Positions 25,863 through 34,732 of a stretch of DNA of 64,000 bases are shown one piece after another (position 1 is the stretch's first letter; every line of letters begins with the position of its first letter). A program made the translations under genes and the position numbers. Under the pieces are notes generated by a model. It did no database searches, was not told the origin of the DNA, and saw only the letters and a program-made list of their open reading frames with translations. Origin of the DNA: Acidibrevibacterium fodinaquatile (GTDB lineage Bacteria; Pseudomonadota; Alphaproteobacteria; Acetobacterales; Acetobacteraceae); NCBI RefSeq assembly GCF_003352165.1, contig NZ_CP029176.1, positions 1,488,001 through 1,552,000 on the forward strand, read 5' to 3'.

Positions 25863-27008
25863 TCACAGACTTGCCAGCCCTGGCGGCGCGGGCGCCGGGC
25901 CCGGTGGCGCTGGCGCTGGGGCGGGTGCTGGCGCTGGCCCGGCGAGCGGTCCGGGAGGCGCGGGAGGTGGCCCAGGCGGTGCCGGGGCGGGCCCTGGTAC
26001 CGGGCCTGCGAGCGGCCCGATTGCGTGCGGGGCCGGTGGTGGCGGCGGTCCCGGTGGTGGCGCTGGGGCGGGTGCTGGCGCTGGCCCGGCGAGCGGTCCG
26101 GGAGGCGCGGGCGCTGGCCCAGGCGGTGCCGGGGCGGGCCCAGGTGGCGGGCCTGCGAGCGGCCCGATTGCGTGCGGGGCCGGTGGTGGCGGCGGTCCCG
26201 GTGGTGGCGCTGGGGCGGGTGCTGGCGCTGGCCCCGCGAGCGGCCCAGGCGGCGCGGGCGCTGGCCCAGGCGGTGCCGGGGCGGGCCCAGGTGGCGGAAG
26301 CGTTGCCTGCTGGATAGGAATGGGTGGCCCCAGGCGTGGCGTCGTCGAGACGGTTCCGAGCGTCGGGTTCGACGGCGGCAGGCCGAGCAAATGGTCGACC
26401 CGGCTGACGACGGCTGGCGTCAGGGTGCGTCCCGTCTCGTCGGCGAGGGTTTCACGCGCGTTGGTGATGGCCTGCTGGCGGAGGGCGATTTGCTGCGGGG
26501 TTCGCGTCGGCATGGACAAGGCCGACAGCATGGCGCGGTCATAGGTTGCTATTTTCCCGACCATCGAACGCGGCGAGGCGTGCGCGAGGGCCGTTGGCGA
26601 GGCATGCGCGGCGTTGAGCGGTCCGAGCGCCGCGGTCAACTGACCGTGTGTGGCGTAATGGCTGCGGAACGGTCGCGTGGTATGAACCAAGGCCACTGGT
26701 CGCGGCGAAGATATTTGCGCATGCCGCGTGGAAACAGGCGCGACCACGCCGACGGTACCATGCCCCGGCCCGGGGCCATGCCCGGCGGCGCCCGCCGCTC
26801 CTGCAGCCCCTCCGGCCGCGCCGGCACCGGCACCCCCCGCACCACCGGCCCCGCCAGCGCCAGCGCCGCCAGCGCCAGCCCCGGCGCCTCCGGCGCCACC
26901 TTTAGCCCAAGCGGGTTGTGTGAGCAGTCCGCCGCCGATGAAACAGGCGGCCAACATCATAGCGGCAGTCTGACGCTTCCTTGCCGCGTAAGGCATCTTA
27001 CGGGTCAT
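25863..27008 (-). CDS. secreted Pro/Ala-Gly-rich repeat protein
   Basis: The protein has 381 aa from the ATG at 27008, with GGAG upstream. The signal peptide RQTAAMMLAACFIGGGLLTQ ends at PAWA. Then come a Gly/Ala-rich segment, a non-repetitive middle (about residues 70-205, SRVDHLLGLPPSNPTLGTV) and a C-terminal proline-rich region of about 48-residue units (PAPAPAPPPGPPPPPAPHAI, GPLAGP). It is probably an extracellular, cell-wall or surface protein. The extreme repeat content makes exact function unguessable. Strong plus-strand open frames here are antisense shadows. Confidence 0.75.
   Translation of the reverse strand: MTRKMPYAARKRQTAAMMLAACFIGGGLLTQPAWAKGGAGGAGAGAGGAGAGGAGGAGGAGAGAAGGAAGAAGAAGHGPGPGHGTVGVVAPVSTRHAQISSPRPVALVHTTRPFRSHYATHGQLTAALGPLNAAHASPTALAHASPRSMVGKIATYDRAMLSALSMPTRTPQQIALRQQAITNARETLADETGRTLTPAVVSRVDHLLGLPPSNPTLGTVSTTPRLGPPIPIQQATLPPPGPAPAPPGPAPAPPGPLAGPAPAPAPAPPPGPPPPPAPHAIGPLAGPPPGPAPAPPGPAPAPPGPLAGPAPAPAPAPPPGPPPPPAPHAIGPLAGPVPGPAPAPPGPPPAPPGPLAGPAPAPAPAPAPPGPAPAPPGLASL
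25875..26300. repeat. 144-bp tandem repeats in the Pro-rich gene
   Basis: The sequence repeats with a period near 144 bp, about three copies, each containing GCGGGTGCTGGCGCTGGCCC and GCGTGCGGGGCCGGTGG. It encodes the 48-residue Pro/Ala unit. Such units expand and contract by slippage, so length variation between strains is expected. Confidence 0.8.
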
Positions 27009-27376
27009 GGCTTTGCTTCTCCGGGCTGTCCCAGCGACGACGGCGATGCACGATATGGTAAAATCATGATTAACGACAACCCCCTCCAGGTCGCCGCAGA
27101 CGATGGTCATGCCGGGGAGGGAGGCCTACGCCACCGGACAAAATAATGTCCGAGCCGCGCCCAAAAGGGATGGCTTCACTATCGGCTTGGCAGCATGAGG
27201 AAAAATCGGTGCATATTTTACTCGGGGCAACGCGCCGACGTGTGGCGGAAACGCAACAACGCCGGCAGCTTTCCGCTGCATTGCACAAATTTAAGGTGAG
27301 GCCAGACGCGGCGGCGTTATACCTCGTCCTGCGCGAGGCCATGCCTCGCACTTTCTTGGACGTTTCCTCCCTAAAC

Positions 27377-27406
27377 TTGGCGGCCTTTCCGGCCGCCAAT
27401 TTTTTT
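27377..27406 (+). terminator. strong Rho-independent terminator without an assigned gene
   Basis: A 9-bp stem TTGGCGGCC/GGCCGCCAA with loop TTTCC is followed by seven T on the plus strand. The surrounding stretch 27009-27591 has no convincing protein gene on either strand. A short transcript on the plus strand, perhaps a small RNA, would end here. Confidence 0.75.
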
Positions 27407-27591
27407 GCGCACTCGCCGCCGCCGTGCAAGTCCAAATCTATCAGGTAACGGCTATCCTGACGTAATCCCCGGCTTTCTCTCCCCCCAGGGTAGTCTCTTT
27501 CCCCCGGGGCATGGACAGCACAGACACACACGCCGCCCCGGCAAGCCCCAGGCGGAGCGCCGTTTTGGCGCCCCTGGTCTCTGCCTGCGCC

Positions 27592-27936
27592 TCAGCGCCC
27601 GGAGGCGAGGCGATGCTCGCCGGGATGCGGGGTGCCGAGACGGTAGAAGCCGGAGAAGGTGCGCGCCCAGGAGAAATCCGGGGCAAAGGCCCAGACCTCC
27701 TCGGTAGCGATGGGACCGGCAGGAAGACGCGGATGCCCCGCCCCGGTGCCGACCAGGCAAAGCGCCTCGCGGCCGGCAATGCGGAACTGCTCGAGCAGCG
27801 GCGCCGCGCGCAGGATTTTCGCCGAAGGCGGCTTGCCCTCGGCCAGCGCCTGCAGGTCACGGCGCAGGGTCTCGAGGCGGAGAAGGGTGGCGGTGGTGTC
27901 ATCGCCAGGATGAGCCTGGCCAAAAATGAGCGGCAT
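27592..27936 (-). CDS. DUF6634 family protein
   Basis: The protein has 114 aa from the ATG at 27936, with GGAG 8 bp upstream. The pattern LRRDLQALAEGKPPSAKILR, then GHPRLPAGPIATEEVWAF and WARTFSGFYRLG, matches DUF6634, small proteins frequent on alphaproteobacterial plasmids and integrative elements. The function is unknown. It is cargo of element A, downstream of the PD-(D/E)XK gene on the same strand. Confidence 0.75.
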   Translation of the reverse strand: MPLIFGQAHPGDDTTATLLRLETLRRDLQALAEGKPPSAKILRAAPLLEQFRIAGREALCLVGTGAGHPRLPAGPIATEEVWAFAPDFSWARTFSGFYRLGTPHPGEHRLASGR

Positions 27937-28048
27937 GGGAAAAACTCCAATCACACGCCCGCGCGAGCGGACACGGCCAGCGGCACGGGCAGACACGGGA
28001 AAGGGGAGGGAACGCCGGGCCCGATTATCCGGGCCCGGCCTCCCGGGG

Positions 28049-28705
28049 TCAGAGGTCCGCCGGCGGCATCACGCCCCGCCGCGCCATCAGGCCGGCAAGC
28101 GCCCGGCGCAGGCTTCGCTTCTCGGCGTCCGCGGCCAGGAACTCGGCCGGGGTGGCGCTGAAGCTCGGCCGCCCGAATATCCGGAACAGCACCCGGTCGA
28201 GACCCAGCACCACGAAAGCGGCGATGTCGAAATCCCCCGCCCGATAGGCGAAGACGCCGCGCGCCGAGCGGTGAAAGCCGCGGGTGAGGCGAAAGCGGTA
28301 GCATCGCCCGCGCGGCGGCTGTGCCGTGGTCTTGACCTGCAACCGGATGAGCCCAACCGCCGGGCGGGCCTCGGTGAGAACGTCATAGGGGGCGCCGGGG
28401 CCGGCGGCATGGGTGGACAGGCCCCAGCGCATCAGCCGCGACTGCACCAGATGCGCCCCGGCCTCGCCGACCATGATATCGCTCGGCCCCTCGCCGATAT
28501 CGCATGGCAGGGGCGGCAGCCACTCTTCCTCCGCCGCTGGCGCCGGCAGCGCTATCGCGCGCTTTGGCCGCGGGACGCGGATGGGCTGCCCGCCATCCGA
28601 GGGCAGGGGCGCCGGGACGGCATGCGCTCCCGGCCTCTGTGAGCAGGGGCACGCGTCTCCCGACAAGAGAGCAGGTGTGGTAGGAAATCGATTAGCTTGT
28701 GACAT
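28049..28705 (-). CDS. PD-(D/E)XK endonuclease-like protein
   Basis: The protein has 218 aa from the ATG at 28705, with GGAG upstream. The C-terminal half reads GEAGAHLVQSRLMRWGL, YDVLTE, VGLIRLQVKTT and then YRFRLTRG, the E...D...(Q)xK order of PD-(D/E)XK nucleases similar to those linked with group I introns. The first residues (MSQA) and the leader before them are shared with the unrelated 79-aa protein of element B, so this gene replaced another behind a common leader. Nuclease activity is inferred. Confidence 0.72.
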   Translation of the reverse strand: MSQANRFPTTPALLSGDACPCSQRPGAHAVPAPLPSDGGQPIRVPRPKRAIALPAPAAEEEWLPPLPCDIGEGPSDIMVGEAGAHLVQSRLMRWGLSTHAAGPGAPYDVLTEARPAVGLIRLQVKTTAQPPRGRCYRFRLTRGFHRSARGVFAYRAGDFDIAAFVVLGLDRVLFRIFGRPSFSATPAEFLAADAEKRSLRRALAGLMARRGVMPPADL

Positions 28706-29495
28706 TGCGGACTCCAATGTTGCAGGTCAGGCCGGGTGTGGTGTGTCAGCACCATGCTCGGCCGCTTGGCTTCCGGGGGGCGCCCGGCGCGCGGGAGAGG
28801 GAAGAAAATGTTTTCCCGTCTCCTGATATGAAGATAGTATCTCTATTGAGTAACTTCAAGAGAAAAATCGACAAAGCACCAAAAAATATTGCACCACCTC
28901 TTGCGTGACTGTTCTCACACCAGAGGATGCGAGACGAAGGCCAAAGGCTTCAATCCCATCGCCTTCAACCTCACTATCAAGCGCAGAATAATTCCTGCCG
29001 CCGTCATGACAGGCCGAAGAGTTACTGCATGGGCGTCGACAGCGGCAATCCCTTAACCGCTCTTTACCATAAGCGCTGGCTGATGATTGGCAGAAAACCG
29101 GGAAAAATTATCGAGCCAGCGGTTTAGAAGTATTTTTTCCTTTTTCTTTTGCCTTCCATCGCCAGGACTGTCGGCGCCGCGGAACCGGCGGCGCCGTGCC
29201 CGCACAAGGCGGGCACGGCGCCAAGGCTCGGGGCAGACGGCAAGGCCACGGACCTTGGCAAGCCGGAATTGGATGGCGGGAGCAAGTTCCTGGGATACCG
29301 GAGGGGAATGTTGACAATAAAAATTGAGGGGAGAGAGGCAGAAAGAAAGGCAGAAAAGAGCGAAATGGCGCGCTTATACGTCGCTTCGCGACGTTGCTGG
29401 GGGAGGTGGTAGAAATTTTTGCTCAATAAGTATTTGTTCCTTGCATGGCGGCCGGGTAATATTTTGCAGTGGACAATTTTTACCCGGAATAACGC
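28706..29495. other. conserved non-coding leader of the relaxase gene, element A
   Basis: About 790 bp without a convincing gene, closely matched by 46171-46962 in element B. It contains an AT-rich stretch near 28830-28900 suitable for divergent promoters and the perfect 14-bp hairpin at 29190-29222. Conservation of non-coding DNA next to a relaxase suggests the transfer origin and promoters lie here. Confidence 0.55.
29190..29222. repeat. perfect 14-bp inverted repeat upstream of relaxase (oriT candidate)
   Basis: GGCGCCGTGCCCGC, loop ACAAG, then GCGGGCACGGCGCC. The identical hairpin is at 46658-46690 in element B. It is not followed by a T run on either strand, which argues against a simple terminator. 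Relaxase recognition sites often contain such inverted repeats; no nick site has been identified. Confidence 0.55.
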
Positions 29496-32400
29496 ATGGC
29501 CATCTACCATTTTAGCGTCAAGATTATCTCCCGAGGCCAGGGCCGCAGCGTCATCGCCGCCGCCGCCTATCGCGCCGGAGAGAGGCTCCGCGACCACCAT
29601 CTCGGCCAGTGGCAGAATTACACCCGCAAACAGGGCGTCGTGCATCGCGCCATCATCCTCCCCGCCGGTGCCCCGGAAGCCTGGGCTGACCGCACCACCC
29701 TGTGGAACGCCGTCGAGGCCGCCGAGCGCCGCCGCGATGCCCAGCTCGCCCGCGAGCTGGAAATCGCCCTGCCGCGTGAACTCTCCAAGCGTGCGGCCAT
29801 CCGGCTCGCGGAGGATTTTGTCCGGCGGGAATGCGTCGCCCGCGGCATGGTCGCCGATATCGCCATCCATTGGGTACAAGGCAGCGACGGCAAGCCGCAG
29901 CCGCATGCCCATATCCTGCTGACCCTGCGCGGCGTCGAAGGCGGCGGGTTCGGGCCCAAGCGGCGGGAGTGGAACGCGACCGCGCTCTTGCAGCACTGGC
30001 GCGAGGCCTGGGCCGACATCGCCAATGCCTGCCTCGCCGAGAACGGCCATGATGTCCGCATCGACCATCGCTCGCTGGAGACACTCGGCCTCGACCTGAT
30101 GCCGCAGGTCAAGCTCGGCGCCGGGGTGCGCCGCCGCGAGGCCGCCGGCGAGGTGACCGAGCGCGGCGCGCGGGCTCGGGACGACCTGGCGTTCAACGGC
30201 GATAAACTCCTCGCCGACCCCACGATGGCGCTCGCCGCCATCACCGCGCAGCAAAGCACCTTCACCCGCCGCGACATCGCCCGCTTCATCAACGGGCACA
30301 CCGTCGATGCCGAGCAGTTCCGGAACGTCCTGGCGAGAGTCATGGCCTTGCCGGCGCTGGTCAGGCTCGGCCGCGATGGCCGGGGCGAAGAGCGCTACAC
30401 CACAAAAGAGATGCTGGCGTTGGAGAGCGGTCTTGCGGCAACCGCCGAGGCGCTGGCGCAGGAGCGGCATAAGTTTGTCGACCCGACGCTGTGCCGCCGG
30501 CACGCCGAGGCTGCCAGGCTGGGGGAGGAGCAGACGCTGGCGCTCGGCCGTATCACCGGCGCCACCCGTCTCGCCGCGGTGGTTGGCCATGCCGGCACCG
30601 GGAAGAGCACTCTGCTCGGGGCGGCGCGGGCGGTGTGGGAAGCGGCGGGCTATCGCGTGCGCGGTGCCGCGCTTTCGGGGATTGCCGCCGAGGGGTTGCA
30701 GCAGGGGGCGGGGATAGAAAGCCGCACCATCGCCTCGCTGCTCCGGCAATGGGGGCAGGGGCGTGAGACGCTTTCGGCGCGTGATGTCCTGGTCGTCGAC
30801 GAGGCGGGGATGGTCGGCTCGCGCGACCTCGCCGCCGTGCTGGCGGCGGTGCAAGCGGCGGGAGCGAAGCTGGTGCTGGTCGGGGATGCCGAGCAGTTGC
30901 AGCCGATTGCCGCCGGCGCCCCGTTCCGCGCCATCGTCGAGCGGGTGGGGGCGGAGGCGCTGACCGTGGTGCGGCGCCAGAAGCAGGACTGGCAGCGCCA
31001 GGCGACGGCAGAGTTGGCCACCGGCCAAACCCGCGCGGCGCTGGCGCGCTACCAGGAGAAGGGCATGGTTTTGGCCGCCATCAAAGCGGAGGAGGCCAAA
31101 ATCCGGCTGATTATCGACTGGCAGGCGGGCCGTCGTCGTGACCCGGCGGCGAGCCGCATCATCCTTGCCCATCGCCGTGCCGATGTCCGCGACCTCAATG
31201 ACCGGGCGCGGGCGGTGCGGCGGGAGCGCGGCGAGCTGGGCCCTGACGTCATGCTGCCGACCCGGGACGGGAAAAAACCCTTTGCGGCCGGCGAGCGCAT
31301 CTATTTTCTCCGCAATGAGCGCTCTCTCGGGGTGAAGAACGGCACGCTTGGCACGCTCATTGCCATCGCCGGTGCGGGGGCGGGCGCTCATCTCAAGGTG
31401 CGGCTCGATGGTGGGCGCGAGGTGGTGTTCGCGCTCAAGGACTACGACGCCCTCGACCACGGCTATGCCGCGACGATGCACAAGGCCCAGGGCGTCACCG
31501 TCGACCATGCCCATGTGCTGCTGAGCGCGAGCATGGACCGTCATCTCACCTATGTCGCCCTCAGCCGCCATCGCGAGAGCGTGCGGCTGCATTGGAGCGA
31601 GGAGGAGATGGGCAACAGCGCCCGCATGGCCGAGCGGCTCGCGCGCGCGCGGCGCAAGGAGAGCACGCTCGACTATGAGCCGGCGGCGGTTTCGACAGGC
31701 GCCGGCTTCGCCGTCCGCCGCGGCCTTGTCCCTGAGAGCGCTATCCTCGTTCCCGAAGCGCGGCCGGCGCCGCCAAGGGCCATGCCGCAACCGGCGGCGG
31801 CGATGGCCAAGGCACCGCCAGTGCCGGAGCCAAAGCCAGCGCCGAAGGTTATCGCTGCGAAATCGCCGTCCGATGCACCGCGGCCGCAGCCGCAACCGGT
31901 GCCCTTGTTCCGCAGGGTGGTGCCCTTGTTCCGCAGGGGGGGGCTGACTCTGAAAAGTGCCATCGCCGTCGTGCTGCCGTCTTCGGCCGGAACGCCATCG
32001 CCTCAGGCAAAAGCCCAGCCTTCGGCAAAGCCGGTGGCGAAGGCGCAGCCAGTGGCAAGGACGACGCCAAAGCCGCCGGCTGCCATGGTGGTTGCGAAAG
32101 CGCCGGCGCAAAAGCCGGGGCGCATGTCGCGGCTTCGCCAGGCAATGACCAAGGCGAAGAGCGCCATTGCCGCGATGTGGCCGTCTTCGGCGGGGGCATC
32201 GTCGCCATCCAAGGCGGCGGCAGGCACGTCGACGACGTCGCCGAAGCCGATGGCGAAAGCACAATCGGTACAGTCGATGGTGAAGGCGCCTACAATGGCG
32301 AAAGTGCCGTCAAAAGCGCCGGCGGTGCCATCCGCGACGGTGAAATCATCGACGGAGGTTTCCGCGCCGTCGCGGCAAGCGCCGGGCGCGGCGTTGTCTT

Positions 32401-32912
32401 CACCACAGCCGCAGAGGCCGCGGCCGGTGGCGGAGCCAGCGCCAAAGCCGCAGGCGGCACCACACTCGGCGCCGCGGCCGGAACCAAAGCCGGTCCCGTC
32501 GACAACGGAACCCGCCAGGCCGCCACCGCCGCCGCGGGTGCCGGAAGCCGAAGCGCCCGCTGCCAACGTGGCAGAAACTCTGTCTCGGTATTACGGCGAG
32601 CTTCTCGCCAGCACCCGTGCCCGTAAGAAGCTCGCCGCCACCTGGCAGGGCACCGCGGCGGAGGAGGAAAAACTCGCAAACGTTGTCACCGGCGCGTTGC
32701 GGGCCGCGTGCGCCATCGTCGACGACTCGGCGGTATTCGCCATGCTGCGCCAGCAGAACCCCGCCGAGGCCCGCCGGGTTGCGGCGTTCGCCAGGAAAGA
32801 CCGCGAGACGCTCATCGCCCTGGTGCTGCAGCAAATGCCGCAGCCCAGGCCGGCGCCAGAACCAATGCCCGAGCGAGACCTGGAGCCGTCCGGCTTCGGT
32901 ATGCGAATGTGA
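29496..32912 (+). CDS. traA: Ti-type conjugative relaxase/helicase (TraA/MobQ-like)
   Basis: In this 1138-aa protein the relaxase domain starts MAIYHFSVKIISRGQGRSVI with catalytic Tyr25 (AAAAYRAGER) and the metal-binding histidines at about 137 and 139 (PHAHILL). A UvrD-like/RecD2 helicase domain follows: Walker A GHAGTGKST at about 364, VVDEAGMV at about 433, GDAEQLQPI and AATMHKAQG. Residues about 740-1030 are low-complexity Ala/Pro/Lys repeats. A helical C-terminal domain (ETLSRYYGELLASTRARKKL) precedes the stop. It would nick oriT and unwind DNA during mobilization. No type IV secretion genes are present, so transfer would need a helper. Confidence 0.92.
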   Translation: MAIYHFSVKIISRGQGRSVIAAAAYRAGERLRDHHLGQWQNYTRKQGVVHRAIILPAGAPEAWADRTTLWNAVEAAERRRDAQLARELEIALPRELSKRAAIRLAEDFVRRECVARGMVADIAIHWVQGSDGKPQPHAHILLTLRGVEGGGFGPKRREWNATALLQHWREAWADIANACLAENGHDVRIDHRSLETLGLDLMPQVKLGAGVRRREAAGEVTERGARARDDLAFNGDKLLADPTMALAAITAQQSTFTRRDIARFINGHTVDAEQFRNVLARVMALPALVRLGRDGRGEERYTTKEMLALESGLAATAEALAQERHKFVDPTLCRRHAEAARLGEEQTLALGRITGATRLAAVVGHAGTGKSTLLGAARAVWEAAGYRVRGAALSGIAAEGLQQGAGIESRTIASLLRQWGQGRETLSARDVLVVDEAGMVGSRDLAAVLAAVQAAGAKLVLVGDAEQLQPIAAGAPFRAIVERVGAEALTVVRRQKQDWQRQATAELATGQTRAALARYQEKGMVLAAIKAEEAKIRLIIDWQAGRRRDPAASRIILAHRRADVRDLNDRARAVRRERGELGPDVMLPTRDGKKPFAAGERIYFLRNERSLGVKNGTLGTLIAIAGAGAGAHLKVRLDGGREVVFALKDYDALDHGYAATMHKAQGVTVDHAHVLLSASMDRHLTYVALSRHRESVRLHWSEEEMGNSARMAERLARARRKESTLDYEPAAVSTGAGFAVRRGLVPESAILVPEARPAPPRAMPQPAAAMAKAPPVPEPKPAPKVIAAKSPSDAPRPQPQPVPLFRRVVPLFRRGGLTLKSAIAVVLPSSAGTPSPQAKAQPSAKPVAKAQPVARTTPKPPAAMVVAKAPAQKPGRMSRLRQAMTKAKSAIAAMWPSSAGASSPSKAAAGTSTTSPKPMAKAQSVQSMVKAPTMAKVPSKAPAVPSATVKSSTEVSAPSRQAPGAALSSPQPQRPRPVAEPAPKPQAAPHSAPRPEPKPVPSTTEPARPPPPPRVPEAEAPAANVAETLSRYYGELLASTRARKKLAATWQGTAAEEEKLANVVTGALRAACAIVDDSAVFAMLRQQNPAEARRVAAFARKDRETLIALVLQQMPQPRPAPEPMPERDLEPSGFGMRM

Positions 32913-33117
32913 AGCACGGCGTTACGGGCGTCCGGCTGGAAGGCTGGTGACTATTCTATTTGTTGTTTGTTGTCAGATTCCGGATCCAGGGGCGCGACAG
33001 GCAACGGTTACGGAGTCCGCCGTAGAACCTGATACCCTTCGCCCATTATGAGCCCGTTATGCTCGACGCCTTTCTCGAAAGCGTATATCCCTGGCCCAGA
33101 GTACGATGGGGAAAACT

Positions 33118-34287
33118 TTACCGTCCTGCCATCGCCGCCGCAAGCCGCGCCCGGCGGGCGTTGATCAGGCGGCGGCCGAGGGCGATCATCGGCCGCTCGA
33201 TCACGTGATAGGTGCAGAAGGCGCAGAGACAGGTCGCGCCGGTGACCGCAAGCGAGCCGGCGGCATAGGCCAGGATCGCCGCGAGACCGCTGGCCCCGGT
33301 GTGGAACAGCTGCGGGAAGCGTCCAGGGAGAAGCTCGATCGCGGCATAGTGGATCAGATAGGCGCTGAAGCTGATTTTCCCGACCCAGGCGACGAGCGGA
33401 TTGACGAAGAGGCCGCCCGGCGCGGCGCGCGAGAGGGCCAGGACGAAGAGCGCAAGCGGCAGGCTGGCGGCTTGCGCGTGTCCGATCGGCCAGCCCGCCT
33501 CGCCCGCCCATTGCGGCACCGCGGCCCAGGCGAGCGCGAAAAATCCCACCAGCGCGAGGCCGGCGATAGCGCCGGCAAAGCGCTGCGGGATGATCGCCGC
33601 CGGCCGCAAGAGGAAGAACACCATTGTGCCGAGCGCGAAGACCGGCAATTGGTTGGGAAACCAGAAATAGAGAATGTCCTCGACGGCGCGCGTCGAATAG
33701 CGCTCGCCCCACAGGGCGAAACCCACCCGGTTGGCGAGAATGGCAAAGAGCAAGGCCGCGAGCGTGAAGACAATGGCCCGCCGGAGCGAGGTGATGAATG
33801 AGGCGATGAGCGGGAACAGGGCGTAGAAGGTGAATTCCACGCTGACGCTCCAGCCGCCCGGGATCACCGACCATTGGCCCATCACGGTCGGCGCGGTCAG
33901 CGGGTGCCAGAGATTGACGAAACCATAGGCGGTGAGGAATTGCGCGAGGTCGAACCCATGCGCCGGCGGGTCGAGCCACCAATAAAACAGGCCGCCGAGA
34001 TAATAGGCCGGCAGAATGCGAAAGACGCGGCGGAGGAAAAACGCGCCGATATCGGCGCGCCCGCGCCGCGCGACTTCGCCATGCCAGGAAAGCAGAAGCG
34101 TGACACAGCTTGCGAGAAAGAAAAGCTGCACCCCATGCCAGCCGAGGACGGTCAGGCGGTGGACGGGATAGGGAAGTTCAGGATAGCTGAATGTGAGATG
34201 GCAGGTGATGACGAAAAGGATCGCGCAGCCGCGCAATGCGTCGATATAGGCGAAATTCAGATGCTCCGCCCGGCCATTTGCCGCCAC
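33118..34287 (-). CDS. acyltransferase family 3 membrane protein (1)
   Basis: This 389-aa protein has about ten membrane segments. The N-terminal AYIDALRGCAILFVITCHLT carries the invariant R and H of acyltransferase-3 (OafA/YrhL) proteins, which O-acylate cell-surface or exported polysaccharides. Its closest relative here is the second copy at 36939-38102, with long shared stretches (DIGAFFLRR.FRI.PAYYLGG). The two flank a large secreted protein gene, suggesting a polysaccharide-modifying cluster. Confidence 0.88.
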   Translation of the reverse strand: MAANGRAEHLNFAYIDALRGCAILFVITCHLTFSYPELPYPVHRLTVLGWHGVQLFFLASCVTLLLSWHGEVARRGRADIGAFFLRRVFRILPAYYLGGLFYWWLDPPAHGFDLAQFLTAYGFVNLWHPLTAPTVMGQWSVIPGGWSVSVEFTFYALFPLIASFITSLRRAIVFTLAALLFAILANRVGFALWGERYSTRAVEDILYFWFPNQLPVFALGTMVFFLLRPAAIIPQRFAGAIAGLALVGFFALAWAAVPQWAGEAGWPIGHAQAASLPLALFVLALSRAAPGGLFVNPLVAWVGKISFSAYLIHYAAIELLPGRFPQLFHTGASGLAAILAYAAGSLAVTGATCLCAFCTYHVIERPMIALGRRLINARRARLAAAMAGR

Positions 34288-34478
34288 GTTTCACCTTTTC
34301 TTAAGCGTTCCGTGGCGCATGGTAGAGAAATTTTGCGGATTTGTCTCAGTATTTTTGCCGACCTCCCAAGGCAATTGAAGACATCGTGATCCTGATTTTC
34401 GAGCTGACATGGCGCGGTCGCGCGCATGTTCTCAGCAACGCCGTGACCATTAACACCATTGCCTGCGCGTTTGCAGAC

Positions 34479-34496
34479 GAAAATATTCATATTTTC
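34479..34496. promoter_or_regulatory. AT-rich palindrome upstream of the secreted-protein gene
   Basis: GAAAATAT-TC-ATATTTTC is a perfect 8-bp inverted repeat in the 440-bp gap between two divergent genes. It could be an operator for either. The rest of 34288-34726 shows no gene I can support. Confidence 0.35.
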
Positions 34497-34732
34497 GCCG
34501 AAGGCGAGCATCTCGACGGGCCGCGGGCGAGTTCGTGACACCCCACCGTGCGCTTTGCCCGTGTGGCGGCAAGAGAGGTCCCCCTTCCTGATTCTGCTCT
34601 CCAGGACTTCGGCCGCCGGGTTCGCTGCCAGGTGTCACAGAGAACGATTTCGCCTCCAGGCCAAATACGTATAGACTAATATTAGTTAGTGGTAGCTTTT
34701 AGCCTTTTCGCGAGATCAAAGAGGACGTGGCC

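Larger units (their letters stand above)
22160..32912. mobile_element. mobilizable element A (serine recombinase to TraA-like relaxase)
   Basis: A large serine recombinase at the left end and a full-length TraA-like relaxase at the right end enclose a small membrane protein, cargo genes and a hairpin-bearing leader. Much of this backbone is repeated, degraded, at 43543-49045. A recombinase for integration plus a relaxase for mobilization suggests an integrative mobilizable element. Exact attachment sites are not proved, so the ends given are gene ends. Confidence 0.6.

Noticed and set aside
25834-27146. Long plus-strand frames opposite the Pro-rich gene
   Set aside because: They read Gly-Ala or Arg-Trp runs produced by the repeats. 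Signal peptide, ribosome-binding site and unique domain are found only on the minus strand.
29124-32264. 1046-residue open frame on the minus strand opposite the relaxase gene
   Set aside because: Arg/Leu/His-rich, no domain; it is the high-GC shadow of the relaxase frame, which has clear relaxase and helicase motifs.
34479-34640. Possible riboswitch or structured RNA between the acyltransferase and secreted-protein genes
   Set aside because: Apart from one 8-bp palindrome no known aptamer pattern or terminator could be seen.
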